DNA of 64,000 nucleotides from Chara braunii (lineage: Eukaryota; Streptophyta; Charophyceae; Charales; Characeae): positions 2,090,563 to 2,154,562 of the forward strand of contig BFEA01000156.1 in the NCBI GenBank assembly GCA_003427395.1, read 5' to 3'. The notes under the pieces are model-generated. The model ran no database searches and had not been told where the DNA came from. It was given only the letters and a program-made list of their open reading frames with translations. Shown here in pieces: positions 1 to 12,650 of the stretch. A program made the position numbers and the translations under genes. Position 1 is the stretch's first letter; the number at the start of each line of letters is the position of its first letter.

Positions 1-53
<53 letters not shown>

Positions 54-568
54 ACAAGCGCATTCGAGTATTTACCTTCCAATACTTAAAGCCAAAAATA
101 AAAAACTAGGCAAAAACAAGAAACAGGGGAAGAGAGGAAAAAAAAATAAAAAAATCATTGTGCAAATTACAACTACGAATTCTAAAAAAAAACGAAAATA
201 GGTTTGTCTTTAAAATGGTCTTCGAAGGAAGGAGCTTGGGTGCGCGTCCTATATATATATATAATATTATATATTATTTAATTTATATATATTATATATA
301 CAGAAAGAGAGAGAAACAGAGGGAGCACACAAGCGCATTGAAGTATTTAACTATTAATACTAAAAGCGAAAATAAAAAAATTTAGCAAGAAACACGAAAC
401 AGGGGGAGGAGGAAAGGAAAAGAAAAATCATTGTGAAAATTACAACTACAAATTCTTAAAAAAGAAGAAAAAAAGTTTTTTTTTTCACTTTTTTTTAAAA
501 ATATTATAGGATAGCTCGAAATTGGACCAAGATCTACAGGTTTATCTTCAAAACGGGTACGCGTCCTT

Positions 569-655
<87 letters not shown>

Positions 656-660
656 GGAGT
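1..660. repeat. GA microsatellite-linked repeat, two copies
   Basis: A unit beginning with an (AG)n tract, then an A-rich stretch starting GCACAAGCGCATT, then a (TA)n stretch near GTGCGCGTCCT or TACGCGTCCT, occurs twice in tandem (about 1-300 and 305-575). A further long (AG)n tract follows at about 577-650. The two copies are diverged. The window may start inside a longer array. No coding potential is seen; short open frames here are translations of the dinucleotide tract. From 660 to 1048 I see nothing recognisable. Confidence 0.75.
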
Positions 661-1048
661 AATATCCCAATCTGCATTTAAAACTTACTAACGAAAATAA
701 ATTTTGCATTTCGAGTATTTCAAAGTATATAAACACAAACCCAAAGTACACAAACACAAACCCAACGCTCTGAATATAACAACCTGCAGTATCTACAGGG
801 GTGGGCTTAGCTCCAGAATGTGATCAGTAAGGCCAGCACATACGTCTAAGCGGAACTACAGAAACCCAACAGCTAGGGTGCAGAAACAGATGTCAAAAAG
901 TACCACTCTTCCACAATGTGACAAAACGACACACTTCCACGACATGCACAGAAAGAAAACTCTTTGTTCCACCACCACTCTCTAACCAAGATAAAAAAAC
1001 TTATCATAGAGGTGGGCTTTATCACAAAAAGAATGCCGGAAAACGAGA

Positions 1049-1795
1049 ATTCAAGTAGCAGCGGTACCGAAATCCCGAACGCACGTCGGGATATAATCAC
1101 CCCCCCCAAAAAAAACGACTAAGTAAAATCCCGAAATCTCGAAGTGCGTTTTCGTTACCGAAATTCCGAACGCGCGTCGGAATATAATCACCCTCCCCAC
1201 AAAAAAAAAAAGACTAAGTAAAATCCCGAAATCCCGAAGTGCGTTTTCGGTACTGATATCCCAAACGCACGTCGGGATATAATCATCCCCCCCCAAAAAA
1301 ACGACTAAGTAAAATCCCGAAATCCCGAAGTGCGTTTTCAGTACCGAAATCCCGAACGCACGTCGGGATATAATCACCTCCCCCCCCAAAAAACGGCTAA
1401 GTAAAATTCCGAAATCCTGAAGTGCGTTTTCGGTACTGAAATCCCGAATGCACGTCGGGATATAATCACCCCCTCCCAAAAAAACGACTGAGTAAAATCC
1501 CGAAATCCCGAAATGCATTTTCGTTACCGAAATCCCGAACGTGCGTCGGAATATAATCACCCTCCCCACCAAAAAAAAGCGACTAAGTAAAATCCTGAAA
1601 TCCCGAAGTGCATTTTCGGTACCGAAATCCCAAACGCACGTCGGGATATAATCACCCCCCCCCAAAAAAACGACTAAGTAAAATCCCGAAATCTCGAAGT
1701 GCGTTTTCAGTAGTGCGTTTTCGGTACCGAGATCCCGAACGCATGTCGGGATATAATCACCCCGCCCAAAGAAAACGACTAAGTACAACCGGAAG
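1049..1795. repeat. ~91 bp satellite, about eight units
   Basis: The unit holds GTACCGAAATCCCGAACGC, then GTCGGGATATAATCACC, a C-run, an A-run, ACGACTAAGTAAAATCCCG and AAATCCCGAAGTGCG. It recurs about every 91-94 bp with small changes and variable C and A homopolymers. Because the unit is close to a multiple of three, it creates a long repetitive open frame on the minus strand. That frame is a by-product and not a gene. One unit near 1700-1730 contains a partial internal duplication of the AGTGCGTTTTC segment. Confidence 0.92.
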
Positions 1796-1964
1796 TGCAA
1801 TTCTGAGATATTCGTGATTGTCCATAACTTGTAATTCTCTTAAAAAGGGCACTTCGTTGTTCTCAAAATACGAACTCATAAATGAACATTTTCTCTTCGC
1901 CAAACGCTTTTAGCGATTTCGCCAACCCTTCGTAAATAAGCTTCACTATCCAATTCGGCGTATT

Positions 1965-4900
1965 TTCCGGGGTCCATTGGTCACGAGTGAACTTTATCAT
2001 CCAGGGTCTGGAAAAAAGTCAAAGGGGTTTTACTTTGACGACTGCTACGGACTCCAACGTCCAACTATTAAAATTAACAAGCAAAATCATCCAATAAATA
2101 AATAAACGTTCCAACACTCATATATCAATTCATGGCTCGAGATAACAATAAAAAAAGGGAGGTATGCAGATCGTGCCACACATGGTTGACATTCTCACTG
2201 TCTTGAAGGTACGACTCATATACCAAGCTCCAAAAATACTAACCTGCATAAAACACAGACACACACAATAGTCACATTGTCATACATCAATATGGTCAAC
2301 TTTACTGTTCCCTGTAACTCACACCACGCCTCACATTCAAGCCCCAGTCATAATTCAACTTTCCATAAATCTCATAAGTTCTTTATAATGACCATTAAAA
2401 AAAGTATGGTTAAAACCCTCAAAGAAACATATTAAATCTCAAGGCTACAATCTAGTAGAGGTACAGGTGTAAGCAAAGTTCTGTCGTGAGCCGACGAGTC
2501 GACGATCAACCAACCGACCTGTTATCAGTGATAACAGAAGATGATCCTCGTGGGATGAGCTTGAAATTTAGTCAAATCCTGAAGACATGTCAATTCCCAT
2601 ACTAAGCTTATAAGTGTATGGAGAATAAATCCCCATATCGCGCTCTCACTCAATATCTTTTTGATAACTAAGTCTACGTCTACCTCAAAGCTAATGTTCA
2701 AAGAAAGGTAGACTTATGGCAGAATCTCCCCCATACATAATGAATCACTGGAATCGCCACCTGTCATAATATAATCTAACTCCTTTGAACTAAGAAACTT
2801 TCGGCAGCGCTTCCCGTAGGAAAAGTGTATTTTCATAATTTATATCAACCCGAATATGAAAACAAAAATAATCTTCAACTTTTTAAAGTCAAATTTTGTC
2901 TGACTCTCTGACTTAACAAAAATTTTGGCAGCACTCCCTTTAAAAAATAAAGACTTTTCAGATTTTTACTAAGCCATATATAACGATCAGGCAAGTTGAA
3001 CTTTGAAAAGTCAAATTTTGACTAATTCTTTGAATTTGCATAAATTTCGGCAGCGCTTCCCGTGGAAAAAACAGCTTACCAAAGTTTATACAAAGTCAAG
3101 TTCAGAATCTAACGTGACTTTGACTTCTCAAGGTACAGTTTTGTCTAACTCCCTGAAGTAGCAAAAATTTTGGCAGCATTCTCTTTAGAAAATTAGGTTT
3201 TCTTGATTTTGACTAAGCCAAAAAGTCAGACAAACTGAACCTTGAAAAGACAAAATCTGACTAACTCCTTGGTTTTGTAGAAATTTTGGCAGCACTTCCC
3301 GTAGAGAAAGTAACTTACCAAGATTTATACAAGACCAAGTATAATAAAAGATCTAAAAAAATGCAGAAATTGACCTAAGTAAAAAAAAACATAGCTTAGA
3401 AAATGCAGGAATTGAAACTTACTCCTATGGCTGTAGCACGTGGCGAGCAACTAAAGCAACTATCTATCAACTGAAACTCATACTAACATAGCTTAGAAAA
3501 TGCAGGAATTGAAACTTACTCTTATGGCTCTAGCACGTGGCGAGCAACTAAAGCAACTACCTATCAACTGAAACTCATACTAAGTAGTAGTCTCACTCAG
3601 CCACATGCAAGCCAAACCACAAAGGTAACTACTCTCATCATCCGAAAACCAACCTTATCAAACAATAGTTCATAATCTTTCAATAATTTGTCTCTTTGTA
3701 CCCAGCTTACATAAGGCATAAAACAAGACCACCCAAACTTATGGAACGTGTCTAGATTAGCCATTGAATATACACAAACACAGGACACTACAACTTTTCT
3801 TTTCTTTTGGACATATGACCAGGCCACCCGAGTCGCCCTGAACTGTTTAAGTATCCAAGTTTTATATAATTATCTACACTTTGTATTTTAAGATAGCATA
3901 TGACTGAACCGATCATCTTTAGCTCAAGATTCAGTATGCCCGTTCGTACCAAATTTATTCTTAGTTGATACTCTCTTCAGTTGACGATAAGCTACAGTCA
4001 GACCACCCAAACTTATGGAACCCTGTCTGACTAGCCTGTTCATAGATAAAATAATAGTAAAGTATAATAAAGTTATAGCCTTTTGGTTCCAGCATGTGCG
4101 TGACGTTGGACCAAGACCACCCAAACTTATGAATCATGTCTGGTCCTCTGCCTGATTCGTTCCTTTAAATAAAACAGGTCTGAGTCACCCAAACTTATGG
4201 AACATACTCAGACCCCCTCGTTTAGAACCAGAAGAAACTGAGAAACCCCAAAATAAACAAGGCGACCAAACCACCCAAACTTATGGAACATGCTTGGTCC
4301 CTGAAAAGTCAATCACAGTCAGCCCTCACAAGTCAGAGCAACCAGACCACCCAAACTTATGAGAACATGTCTGACCCTTCATGCAATCGAAAAATAAACA
4401 TAGCACTAGACACTCCAATCTTATGGAGACTCTCCCAGTTTTTGGTTGACCCAGTCAGACACAAGCAATACAACCTTCCTCTCATCTTTTCCCCAGATGC
4501 AATCCCACAATATGCTTTCAGTCAAACAATGAAACTTAAACTGACATTGCACATGCATTCCTTTAGTTAAGTCTACTTTGTCCTGAAAATCAAACCAAAA
4601 GTCAAAGTAGGGGTACAAGCAGTATACTCAGTCAAATGTAGCAAGGAGTACGCATATGGGCTATAACTGGGTTTGTAGAAGAATGATGAAGCTTTACCTC
4701 TCAGTTCCCTGCCTTCATAACTCCTCCTGAGTTCCGACAGAGCTCTCGCAATCGGTGGGTTGATTCCCCACAGAGTCTTGATGCGGTCCCACGGGTTGCA
4801 ATCCGGCCTACCGCCTTCCTCTCAGAACAGGATTAGATTCAGAGTAAGAAAGATAGAATGAGGGGTTTCAGACTCTCGAGATACAAGAGGGGGACTGACT

Positions 4901-5100
4901 CAACTCCCAGGAGAGGGCCTTGTTATCTTTCAGCGCCTGAGGGCCCCGCAACGACAACCAAACCGCTGCAGCCGCTTGGTCAACTGAAGTCAAACTGCTA
5001 ACTGTTGACTCCCTAATGATCCTCCCAATTGCAGCGGTAGCCCCCTTGCGTAAGCTGACCGTTCTTTCAAGTCGCGCTGTCTTCCGTCTCCAATCGAACT
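1965..5100. repeat. Dispersed repeat block B, copy 1
   Basis: This noncoding block recurs in the same orientation at 15.3-19.1 kb and 21.4-25.0 kb. It starts with a stretch around CATCCAGGGTCTGG and AACGTCCAACTAT. About 2.8-3.3 kb is a diverged tandem array (~120 bp spacing) whose plus-strand core is TTTGGCAGCGCTTCCCGTAG. About 3.7-4.4 kb is a second array carrying CCACCCAAACTTATGGAA every 75-95 bp. The end, near 4.7-4.95 kb, holds CTCTCGAGATACAAGAG. The reverse complement of the first core resembles a motif I associate with plant gypsy LTRs, so this could be a long LTR in minus orientation. That is inference. No open frame is conserved. Confidence 0.8.
3390..3583. repeat. Recent 97 bp tandem duplication inside block B
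   Basis: Two adjacent 97 bp units (3390-3486 and 3487-3583) begin CATAGCTTAGAAAATGCAGG and differ at about three bases. The matching positions in the other two B blocks (about 16.9 and 23.35 kb) carry one unit only. The duplication is therefore specific to this copy and young relative to the divergence between B blocks. Confidence 0.85.
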
Positions 5101-7750
5101 GTCGCCTCACAACCTAGAGGAGGTACAGTCAAGCAGCGCACATGGTGTGCGCAAAAAAAAAACAGTGCACAAAAGAGACGATACCGGGATACTACGCAGC
5201 GCAGACCACGGTAAAACACCACACTTGTAGCCGGCAGCACACAACGTGCACAATATCCGCACAGCCACAACGCAGCAAACAACAAGCACCCTACTATTCA
5301 TACGGCAAGTGCGCAATGCTCCTCAACAACGCCGCAAAAGGCAATTATGTTTCCCTTCCAATCCGTCTATAATATGCTCGCCCACTTGCTGGTTGCAACC
5401 AGCACCACACACAACACTTCCCCAATAATGGGAGATCATCGCACTCCCTGGCAATTGCCAACCGCTTAGAGAACAAAAATACAGCAGTATTCCACCAGTG
5501 GAGAGCCAAAGCACCAAATCCGAATATCAATGAGGGCATATGCTCTTGCGGAGTCTTGCCATCCCCAACATGTGTACCCCAGGCTTTTCCTCCTACTTGG
5601 CTCTCACCGCCCAGATTACTACTACACAGCTACGAGCAGCCTATAGATTAGCCATGCATCCCGCTGGCGTCTGTAGCAACAATCGTATTGCATGAAGACG
5701 TCGACCTTCTAGATTATCACCAGGACTAGGTACGTACCCTTACGTCTTTCCCTTTCCCACGATCTTTGCCTCTCATGTCTCCCCTTTCACAACCCATATG
5801 TCTGATTGCCTGTTGGTTCATTCACATTCGCCCGTCGACAATTTAGCACCGGCGTTCATCTTTCGACCCGGCCTGCATTACCCGCTCGAGCCCGCCTGCG
5901 AACAGGTAAGTCCCCTATCCCTTGGCTTTTTCCCCGCTACTTCGATCGACTCAATGAGCAAAATCAGAATGAATCCTCCACTGGAAGGCGGAAAGATACA
6001 CGCGGGCACTAGGCAATCCCGCCCGTTGTTGCTTCGTTGTCTCCCGCTTTCGTTATTCCCCCTTTTATCTCCCGTTTCTGATCACCTGCCCCGGATCTCG
6101 ACCGGGTTCAGCCGTACAACGACTGCTTCAACAGTAGCGACTGCGTTTTTACGAGGAAGACCGCCCACAAGATTCTCACTGTTTAAGAATGACGGCGTGT
6201 TCGTGCAGGCAAGTCACGCTCTCCCTCGTACTTAGGATGAGCAGAATCGAATGAATTTGTCCATAACATGCGGGTAGTTTCATTCCATATTCAACCAACT
6301 ACTCCCCCGGACGCAGCCTATGCTCATCATGACACAAAACCTACAACCTTTTTCCCAAATCTAACTTCACCATCCTGCTCTCAGTATCCCAAAACCCCCA
6401 TCCAACATATTTCCTTGCCCCTTTTCATCAAGAACGGATTGAGCTTCGTGACAATCACTCCCTCCATCTCCCTCTCTCACGGTATTATCAGGCAGCTCCA
6501 TTCCTTCATATCTCAAAATCTATTCACTAACACTAGGAACTAACCTCACCAATAGATTCGCCTTGGCCAAAACCGTGGAAAAACGGTATAGGATTGATTG
6601 AGTTACAACGATTTCGCTCTCAATCTCCTTCTTTCTTCCTTCCACCATATCTCCGCGCAGTGCTTTTCTCACTAACCTCCCTGCACTACACTCTAACCCA
6701 CAAACTAACTGCATAATCTTAATCGCCCTGTGTAGAAACCTTGGAGTCGACTCTTTCCCCGCCCCTTTTCATCAAGGGTCGGGCGGGTTTCACGTTTTCC
6801 ACTCCCTTCTCCTTCGACCATAGCCTGTAGCTCTTGCATGCACCCAACGCATTTTCCAGCTCGGGTTCATTTCCCTTCTTGTTGTGCTCGTTCTCTGCCG
6901 CACCCGCTCCAATCTTCAAAATAGCCTCAGGTGCAGCTGGCGTCCTGGACCAGCCTCCGCTCTTTGGTCCTTCGCTCCTCCCTGTCTACACTTACCTCGT
7001 CCCTCTCTCTGGTGCTTCACTCCCCTGACCGATAGAGATTGCAGGGCGACGGTCACGAGAGGCGACATCTGCTAAGGAGCACGTGCTCATTCATCTGCAG
7101 ACTCGGGCTGCCCTGGAAAGGCAGCCTTGCAGCGGCTAGCATATGCTCGGCCGTCGCAGTGGCTCCCACGCTGCAGCGAGCGGAGGGGCGTAGGCTGCTA
7201 CTAGACCAACAGCGTGGGCCTGGGTGAAGCGAGCCCCGGTACAAATCTTGTTGGTAGTAGCGAACTTTTAGAAAAAGCACTCGGGCGGTCGAGGTGGAGA
7301 GGGGTTCCAAGTCACCTGTTGCCGGGACAGCTTGCCGCTCTGCCAAGACTACGGCAACCTCCCACCAGTGCCCTGGCCCCGTATGACTCAATCATAGTTC
7401 ACCATCTTACGTATCCTAGCAGGCACGCTCACATCCAACCCTCTCTGAACAGATTGTGGGTGGCGGACGGAGCACCCACAGTTGTGCCATCCCTGTTTAA
7501 ACAATGCCCTTTCGCTTAGATCGGACAAACCACAAGGGCCCGCGCCTGGGACCGGGTGACCCGGGCAAGACCCCGGCTTCCCCTTGCACCGTAAAGCTCC
7601 TGGTTGTCCCGATCGCCCGACTATAGCGGGACTGCGAACTTGGCCTTGCACTTCGACGGTCCACCGTTGTACTGACTGAACTAAAACCCGTCAACTCCGC
7701 CGTGGGTCTCGAAACCGACACCAATCAAAGGCAAACCAGTTAAAACAATC
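5100..7750. other. Spacer I1 between blocks B and H, no gene recognised
   Basis: This is a pyrimidine-rich plus strand with several short open frames of low credibility. The motif GAGCARAATYGAATGAAT occurs at about 5955 and 6240, each followed by a weakly similar stretch (CTGGAAGGCGGAAAGATACA). Related copies occur near 25,890, 40,610 and 40,930. The first two of those lie in equivalent or similar repeat contexts, so this looks like part of a dispersed repeat. Isolated GGTAAGT matches are not enough to support an exon. Confidence 0.4.
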
Positions 7751-10700
7751 AATAAAATAAACACCTCAAGAATAAATTGAGAAAGTGTGACGATAAACAA
7801 AGGAGGGCCTTGCCGCCGGACTGTGACGGCACGCCCCCTCTGACTCCGGACGTCCACGCTTTTACCGCTACCACACCTCGCACACTGCTCTCATGCGGAC
7901 GTTGACTCATCTTCCTCCCCTCGCTTGCGCCGTCAATTACTGACGAGGCCCCGTTATGTGCGACTTGTAAAAAGCACGCCAAATACCCTTGTAAGGGTAT
8001 TTGGTACGACAACGCCTTGATTCAAAGAACGCTGAGACAACGAAAATAATAAAATATTTAAAAAAATTTAACGTTGGAAAACAACGGATGGGTAAACTTG
8101 AAAGAAGCTGCTAACACTGTTTCGACTCCGCTATCAGCAAAACCCAAGGCGGATAGTCCCGCCGGACCCTCAACCCCAATGCCCCTCCTCGCCGCTCTAA
8201 TACTCGTGTGTTGTCGCAGGTGGTCTTGATCCCTGAATCTTTTGGATGGAAGTCCCGTATCATAACCAATCGTGCTAAACCCATGGTTGAGTCTAACACT
8301 AGTGAACATCTAAATAAGCAGGTGCTGCGCAACATGGGGATCTAATGAAACGTTTCAAACCCATACTGTTGTCGATGTCGTCCTCCGTACGTATGCACAT
8401 GTCACACTGAAACATTCCAATCATAAAACAAACTTTTAATCCTGGTTTAATCAAAACGAAAAATTTGGCCGGCAACCGTGCTGGCTTTACAATTATCAAC
8501 AAGAAAAAAAATCACGCGTGATTTAAGTTTTGCGCGCCCAAACACTCTTTGTTGTAGCCAACCATTCAATCAGCATAGACAACAAACACTGCTGCAGCTC
8601 ATGCATGACACTCAATTCCTAGACCAAACTTGCTTTCTGTCACTTGCAAAAACCCAGGGTGGATACCCTTGTAAGGGCATTCGTACCGACAACTTACCAT
8701 ACCATATTAAGTGACATCCCTGTCCCTCCGGAAAATAAAAAGCTATCAGTTCATCCATAACCCAAAATGCTGACGAGAAAGTAACCAATATGATCAGCCG
8801 ACAGACTCCGGTTCGAGGCCTTCATCCATCCATGCCAATTACAACTATTTGCTGTCAGGATTCTAACATGGGTCTCCATTGTCCGGACACTAGGACGCCG
8901 GTGTACTAGAGATAGGTACTACAAAATAAGTTCCAACGACCCTCTCAAGTGTCGCATTTTGTCTCCACACTGCAAGCATGGTCATAATTAGGGACGTGAG
9001 CCCTAACTGAGACCTTTGAAGGCATTCTTGCCTTCCTCCAAAAAATTCCAACAATCAAGTGTATATATATAACTCTTATCTTAGACTTTTCCTGCAGTCT
9101 GATACAGGAAGGCCAGGTCTCCATCTTGGCCCACCATAGTCTGGTTGATCGAGCCAAATCTATGGTCCACCACATTGTTATTTTTTCGGTAGTGCCCCCG
9201 CTGGTTATGCAACGATAGGCATTCTCCTGATAAACATTTAATCATGACTACCAAAAAAGACTCGATTGACTCGACTCTTATCCCTCTGACATCCCGCAGG
9301 AGTAAAACCCGCCGAGGCGGCCACGCCTTTTAAGTTTTTATTCCTTTGGTGAGACGTGGGCCCCTGTCCGGTTACGCCGATCAACAACCAACACTAGGGG
9401 TTGCACCCTAGTGATGCTAAACTTCACCATTAGCTTGATATTCCTTCATATGCCTTAAGATTAACATCAAGTGGTTAGGCGGTGTGTCGCAACAACATAG
9501 GCCTATTGCGGCACTACACGAAGGTCTGCCCCACATAAAAGACCTTTACTAGTCCTCTATGGGGCAACACAGAGAGCACGACATCCTCTCCACATTCACC
9601 AAACAGAATCACCATCAGATTCATTAGGCCGTAACCTCCCAACTTAATCAGATCAAGAAGGTCACACATCTCAATGGCATATCTCAAATTAACAATTTTT
9701 GCGGCATCTCGAATTCCACCAATGACCCCAAACAATTTTTTGGTTCTTCTCGTAAGTTTTTATCACACAAAATTATTATGTTCATGCCATTAAATCTTTT
9801 AACCACCTTTCAGTTCAAGGAGGTCTCATTGATTAGGTCTCTCAGTCATCCCTCTCTCTCGAGGATGAACTTCACACGATCTTTTTAAAACATCTTTTAT
9901 TTGAAGATGAGTCTCTAAATAAACGAAACAACCGCCTTCACACTTGAAAGTGTCTCAACCATAAAACCACTCAGCACTTGAGAGACCAACTCATAGGTTC
10001 TCGTCACAACTCAACAATAAATATTTGGCATCACAAAGCATTCGAGCCAGAGAAAACTCGTAAATCTTTCAGGATTTTTACATTCTTTCACAAAACAGAC
10101 CGCATTTCCTCTCCTTATACCCGACCTTATTATCTGCCCGTGGGCAGGCCGCACGAGTATACTGAAGAGTAGACAATTCACACACATTCACATTTGAAAA
10201 ATACAAAACACACGAGATGTTTCTCATACATCTCTCACACAAAGACATCATACATCAGGATAAAACCACACATGTGAGAGTGACTGTGATCGTCGTATAC
10301 AAAAGAAATAGTTTTATAAATGTCAACTCAATATACACTGAGAGTTGAACAATCTCAACTCAAAACTGAACCAAGTAACTCCTATCTCAACGAGGTATCA
10401 CACAAAAATCATGACCTCCATGACCCGAATTAAATAAAAATCGCCTCAGTCGGGGCGCAATCGTACCCCTTAACTAAGAGGAATCAAATAAACCTAAGAC
10501 GTATCCAAATATCCAAAAGTAAAACAAGGCACACCAGATCTCAATCGATCAAAAGTTTAAGATAACCTCGAGTTAGAACGTTGTGCATATCCCTCTCTCA
10601 TCTCTTAGGACAACCAATAAAAATGTTTTTTACCACACTAACGCTCGAGGTCATAAAATTTCGAAAATGTAAATTTAAAACCTACCTGATTTAATGCATC

Positions 10701-11340
10701 TTATATATACAAACGTATGGGTGCATACACCCTCTCTTCTTGTGGTGGTATGACTAAAAAAAACTCATCCCTCAAATACAATCACCTCGTCTCGAATCTT
10801 AGGGTGATATTCGCAGAGGAAAGTACATATTTAAAGGGGACAAGTACCACAATCAAAGTCAAATCAGTGCACCTGATAGATCACACCCTCACCTGATCTT
10901 TCAATGCACTAAAAACTATATTCCAAGCTATACCCTCATCTGTCTCCTACCCTCATCAACCCATATACGTGCGAGACTCACACTTATAGTTTGATCACAC
11001 TCTAACCATTTCACCCTTGAGCAGACAAGAGTCTGAGCGACGCTTATCTAATCTAACATGAAGCCTCTTATGATTCAATATATGTATACACAACACACTA
11101 AAAGTATGTATATCTCTTCTAATTCGCACGATATATCGCCAAAATCCTATTAGCTAGCATGGAGTTGGGATCGCACAATCAGTTGGCATGTTATCTTAGC
11201 CTGTATACAATCGCAGCTCTACAACTGAACTTTTTTAAACACAACCTCCAAATGACCTAAAACACCCCCACATGTTGAAGCTTCCTAAACCTAGGGGTTA
11301 GGGTCAATCACACTCTCACGGTGCTGTACATTTTTTAACC
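7750..11340. repeat. Dispersed repeat block H, copy 1
   Basis: This block aligns by eye with 27.6-31.6 kb at a constant offset of about 19,565 bases. Shared landmarks include CAGGGTGGATACCCTTGTAA, ACTCCGGTTCGAGGCC, GAGACGTGGGCCC and CACACATGTGAGA. It lacks the two foldback elements found in the second copy and so gives their empty sites (about 9030 and 10,105). On the minus strand at 9514-9735 a short frame (motif GECGEDVVLSVLPHRG) has a recognisable counterpart in copy 2. A small coding remnant is therefore possible, but I cannot name it. Confidence 0.8.
7979..8004. other. Perfect 12 bp-arm hairpin around TACCCTTGTAAGGGTA
   Basis: The arms CCAAATACCCTT and AAGGGTATTTGG are exact inverted repeats separated by two bases. 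Shorter versions of the same hairpin followed by CGTACCGAC or CGCACCGAC occur at about 8662 and 28,227. A related hairpin with arms GGCAAATACC and GGTATTTGCC is at 39,502-39,529. The function is unknown. A terminator, an element end or a folded-RNA signal are all possible. Confidence 0.7.
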
Positions 11341-12154
11341 CCCTTGCCATTTTTCATCTCTGAGGGGTATGGTCAACCTTTCCACAACTATTACACACTA
11401 TCTTCGCCCATAGCTCTCGCCATCTCCTACTCTTTCGTCTGGTCCGACTTGCCTTTGGCGATGCTTCCTTGTCAACACACCCCCTCTTTGGATCAGATGC
11501 AATGGTAAGCAGGGCTATGCTAGATCCCTGCTTCTTTTTTACGTCAAACACTTTCTCGCCATTCTATATCCCTGAACACTAGTCCGCCTTCTCGGAGTTC
11601 TCATGGAGAGGAGTGACTTGTGATCACCATCTCTTACCCCTCCTTTACCCTGACCATCCGGCTCACTTGATGTGGCTTCCAAAACCTTTTGTTTTTCTTT
11701 CCTTGCCTATTCTAGTCGCGTCAACCTTTCTTTTAATACTCTCACTTGCCTTCGCATGCCACTTAACTCCGACTAGTTGCACAATGTTTCCATCACTTTG
11801 ATTCTCTATTCTATCTTTTGAAAATCTTAATTTCGAAGAGTTTTTCAACTCGTCCCAGATTCGCGACTTCAACATGAGAGTGTATACTTCCTCACTCAAC
11901 TCTTCATAGACGAACAACGGCAACATGCTTCACATCGTATTTTCGTCCCACATCTTTGTGAGACTGAAGTCATGATAGTCGCGCAGGAAATTAGACAAAT
12001 TTCTTCCTTGAAACAGCAGGGATCGAAGGTTTGGGGTCATCGAGTCATGTACAGACTCGCACTGCAGCACTTTAGTGACGCATGAGCTCCTCCAAAGCAG
12101 GATTTTAGCGAAACCACTTTCTTCAGCCATGATGTTGGTGCCGGTCTGACACAC
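11340..12154 (-). pseudogene. Degraded Ty3/gypsy-type gag with CCHC knuckle
   Basis: Read on the minus strand, the frame from 12,154 holds a capsid-like stretch (RDYHDFSLTKMWDENTM) ending in a TGA. It continues in the same frame into LPLFVYEELSEEVYTLML. After a frame change there is a heptad-like coiled-coil segment (MRRQVRVLKERLTRL). It ends at 11,354-11,390 in CNSCGKVDHTPQR, a CX2CX4H zinc knuckle whose last cysteine position reads TGA. This is the gag layout of plant gypsy elements: capsid, coiled coil, knuckle. Several stops and at least one frameshift make it non-functional. No pol is seen downstream. Confidence 0.6.
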
Positions 12155-12650
12155 ATGACAAGCAATGGGTCATCAGGTTGTATCCCACGAAAACTCAAAA
12201 CAAAGAAGGGCAAAATGATATTGCTAACACTTCAAATCACATTAACTCTCTAATTGTTCGCACAACGAAACTTTAAACTTTAATTACCCTTGCGCTAATT
12301 TCAAGGGTACCGCAAGCAATATACAACCTATATAGCCGAAACCTTTTTAAACCCAACTATAGACTGACAATATAAATTGCTACAACTGCCATGGGTCATC
12401 GTGCTCGCATTAGGTAGTAAGTTGGCCATAGATGATTCTAAAGAAAGACGCACTTGGCAAGAATATGGGAACACCCTTTATCAGCACAGTGTTGCCCGAA
12501 CCTCGTCCTAATCTTCAAGTATTTCATCGGGGTCATGGGAACTAGTATATGCATCAATTACATTAACCAAATTCTTGAGTTTTTTACTAAGGGGTAAAAA
12601 TCTTAGGTCTAGGTACATGCCATATATTCACATATATAACGCCCATACCC

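Noticed and set aside
1051-1800. 249-residue minus-strand open frame
   Set aside because: It is a translation of the 91 bp satellite; its repeats follow DNA units exactly.
1965-5100. Block B as a confirmed LTR
   Set aside because: No TG...CA ends, target duplication, primer binding site or adjacent gag-pol in the right orientation could be shown.
5798-6235. 145-residue plus-strand open frame with a GGTAAGT inside
   Set aside because: Pyrimidine-rich low-complexity composition, no motif, not conserved in the equivalent spacer at 25-27.6 kb.
8805-8830. B box-like GGTTCGAGGCC (also at 28,370)
   Set aside because: No matching A box or cloverleaf at the right distance; it is simply shared by the two H blocks.
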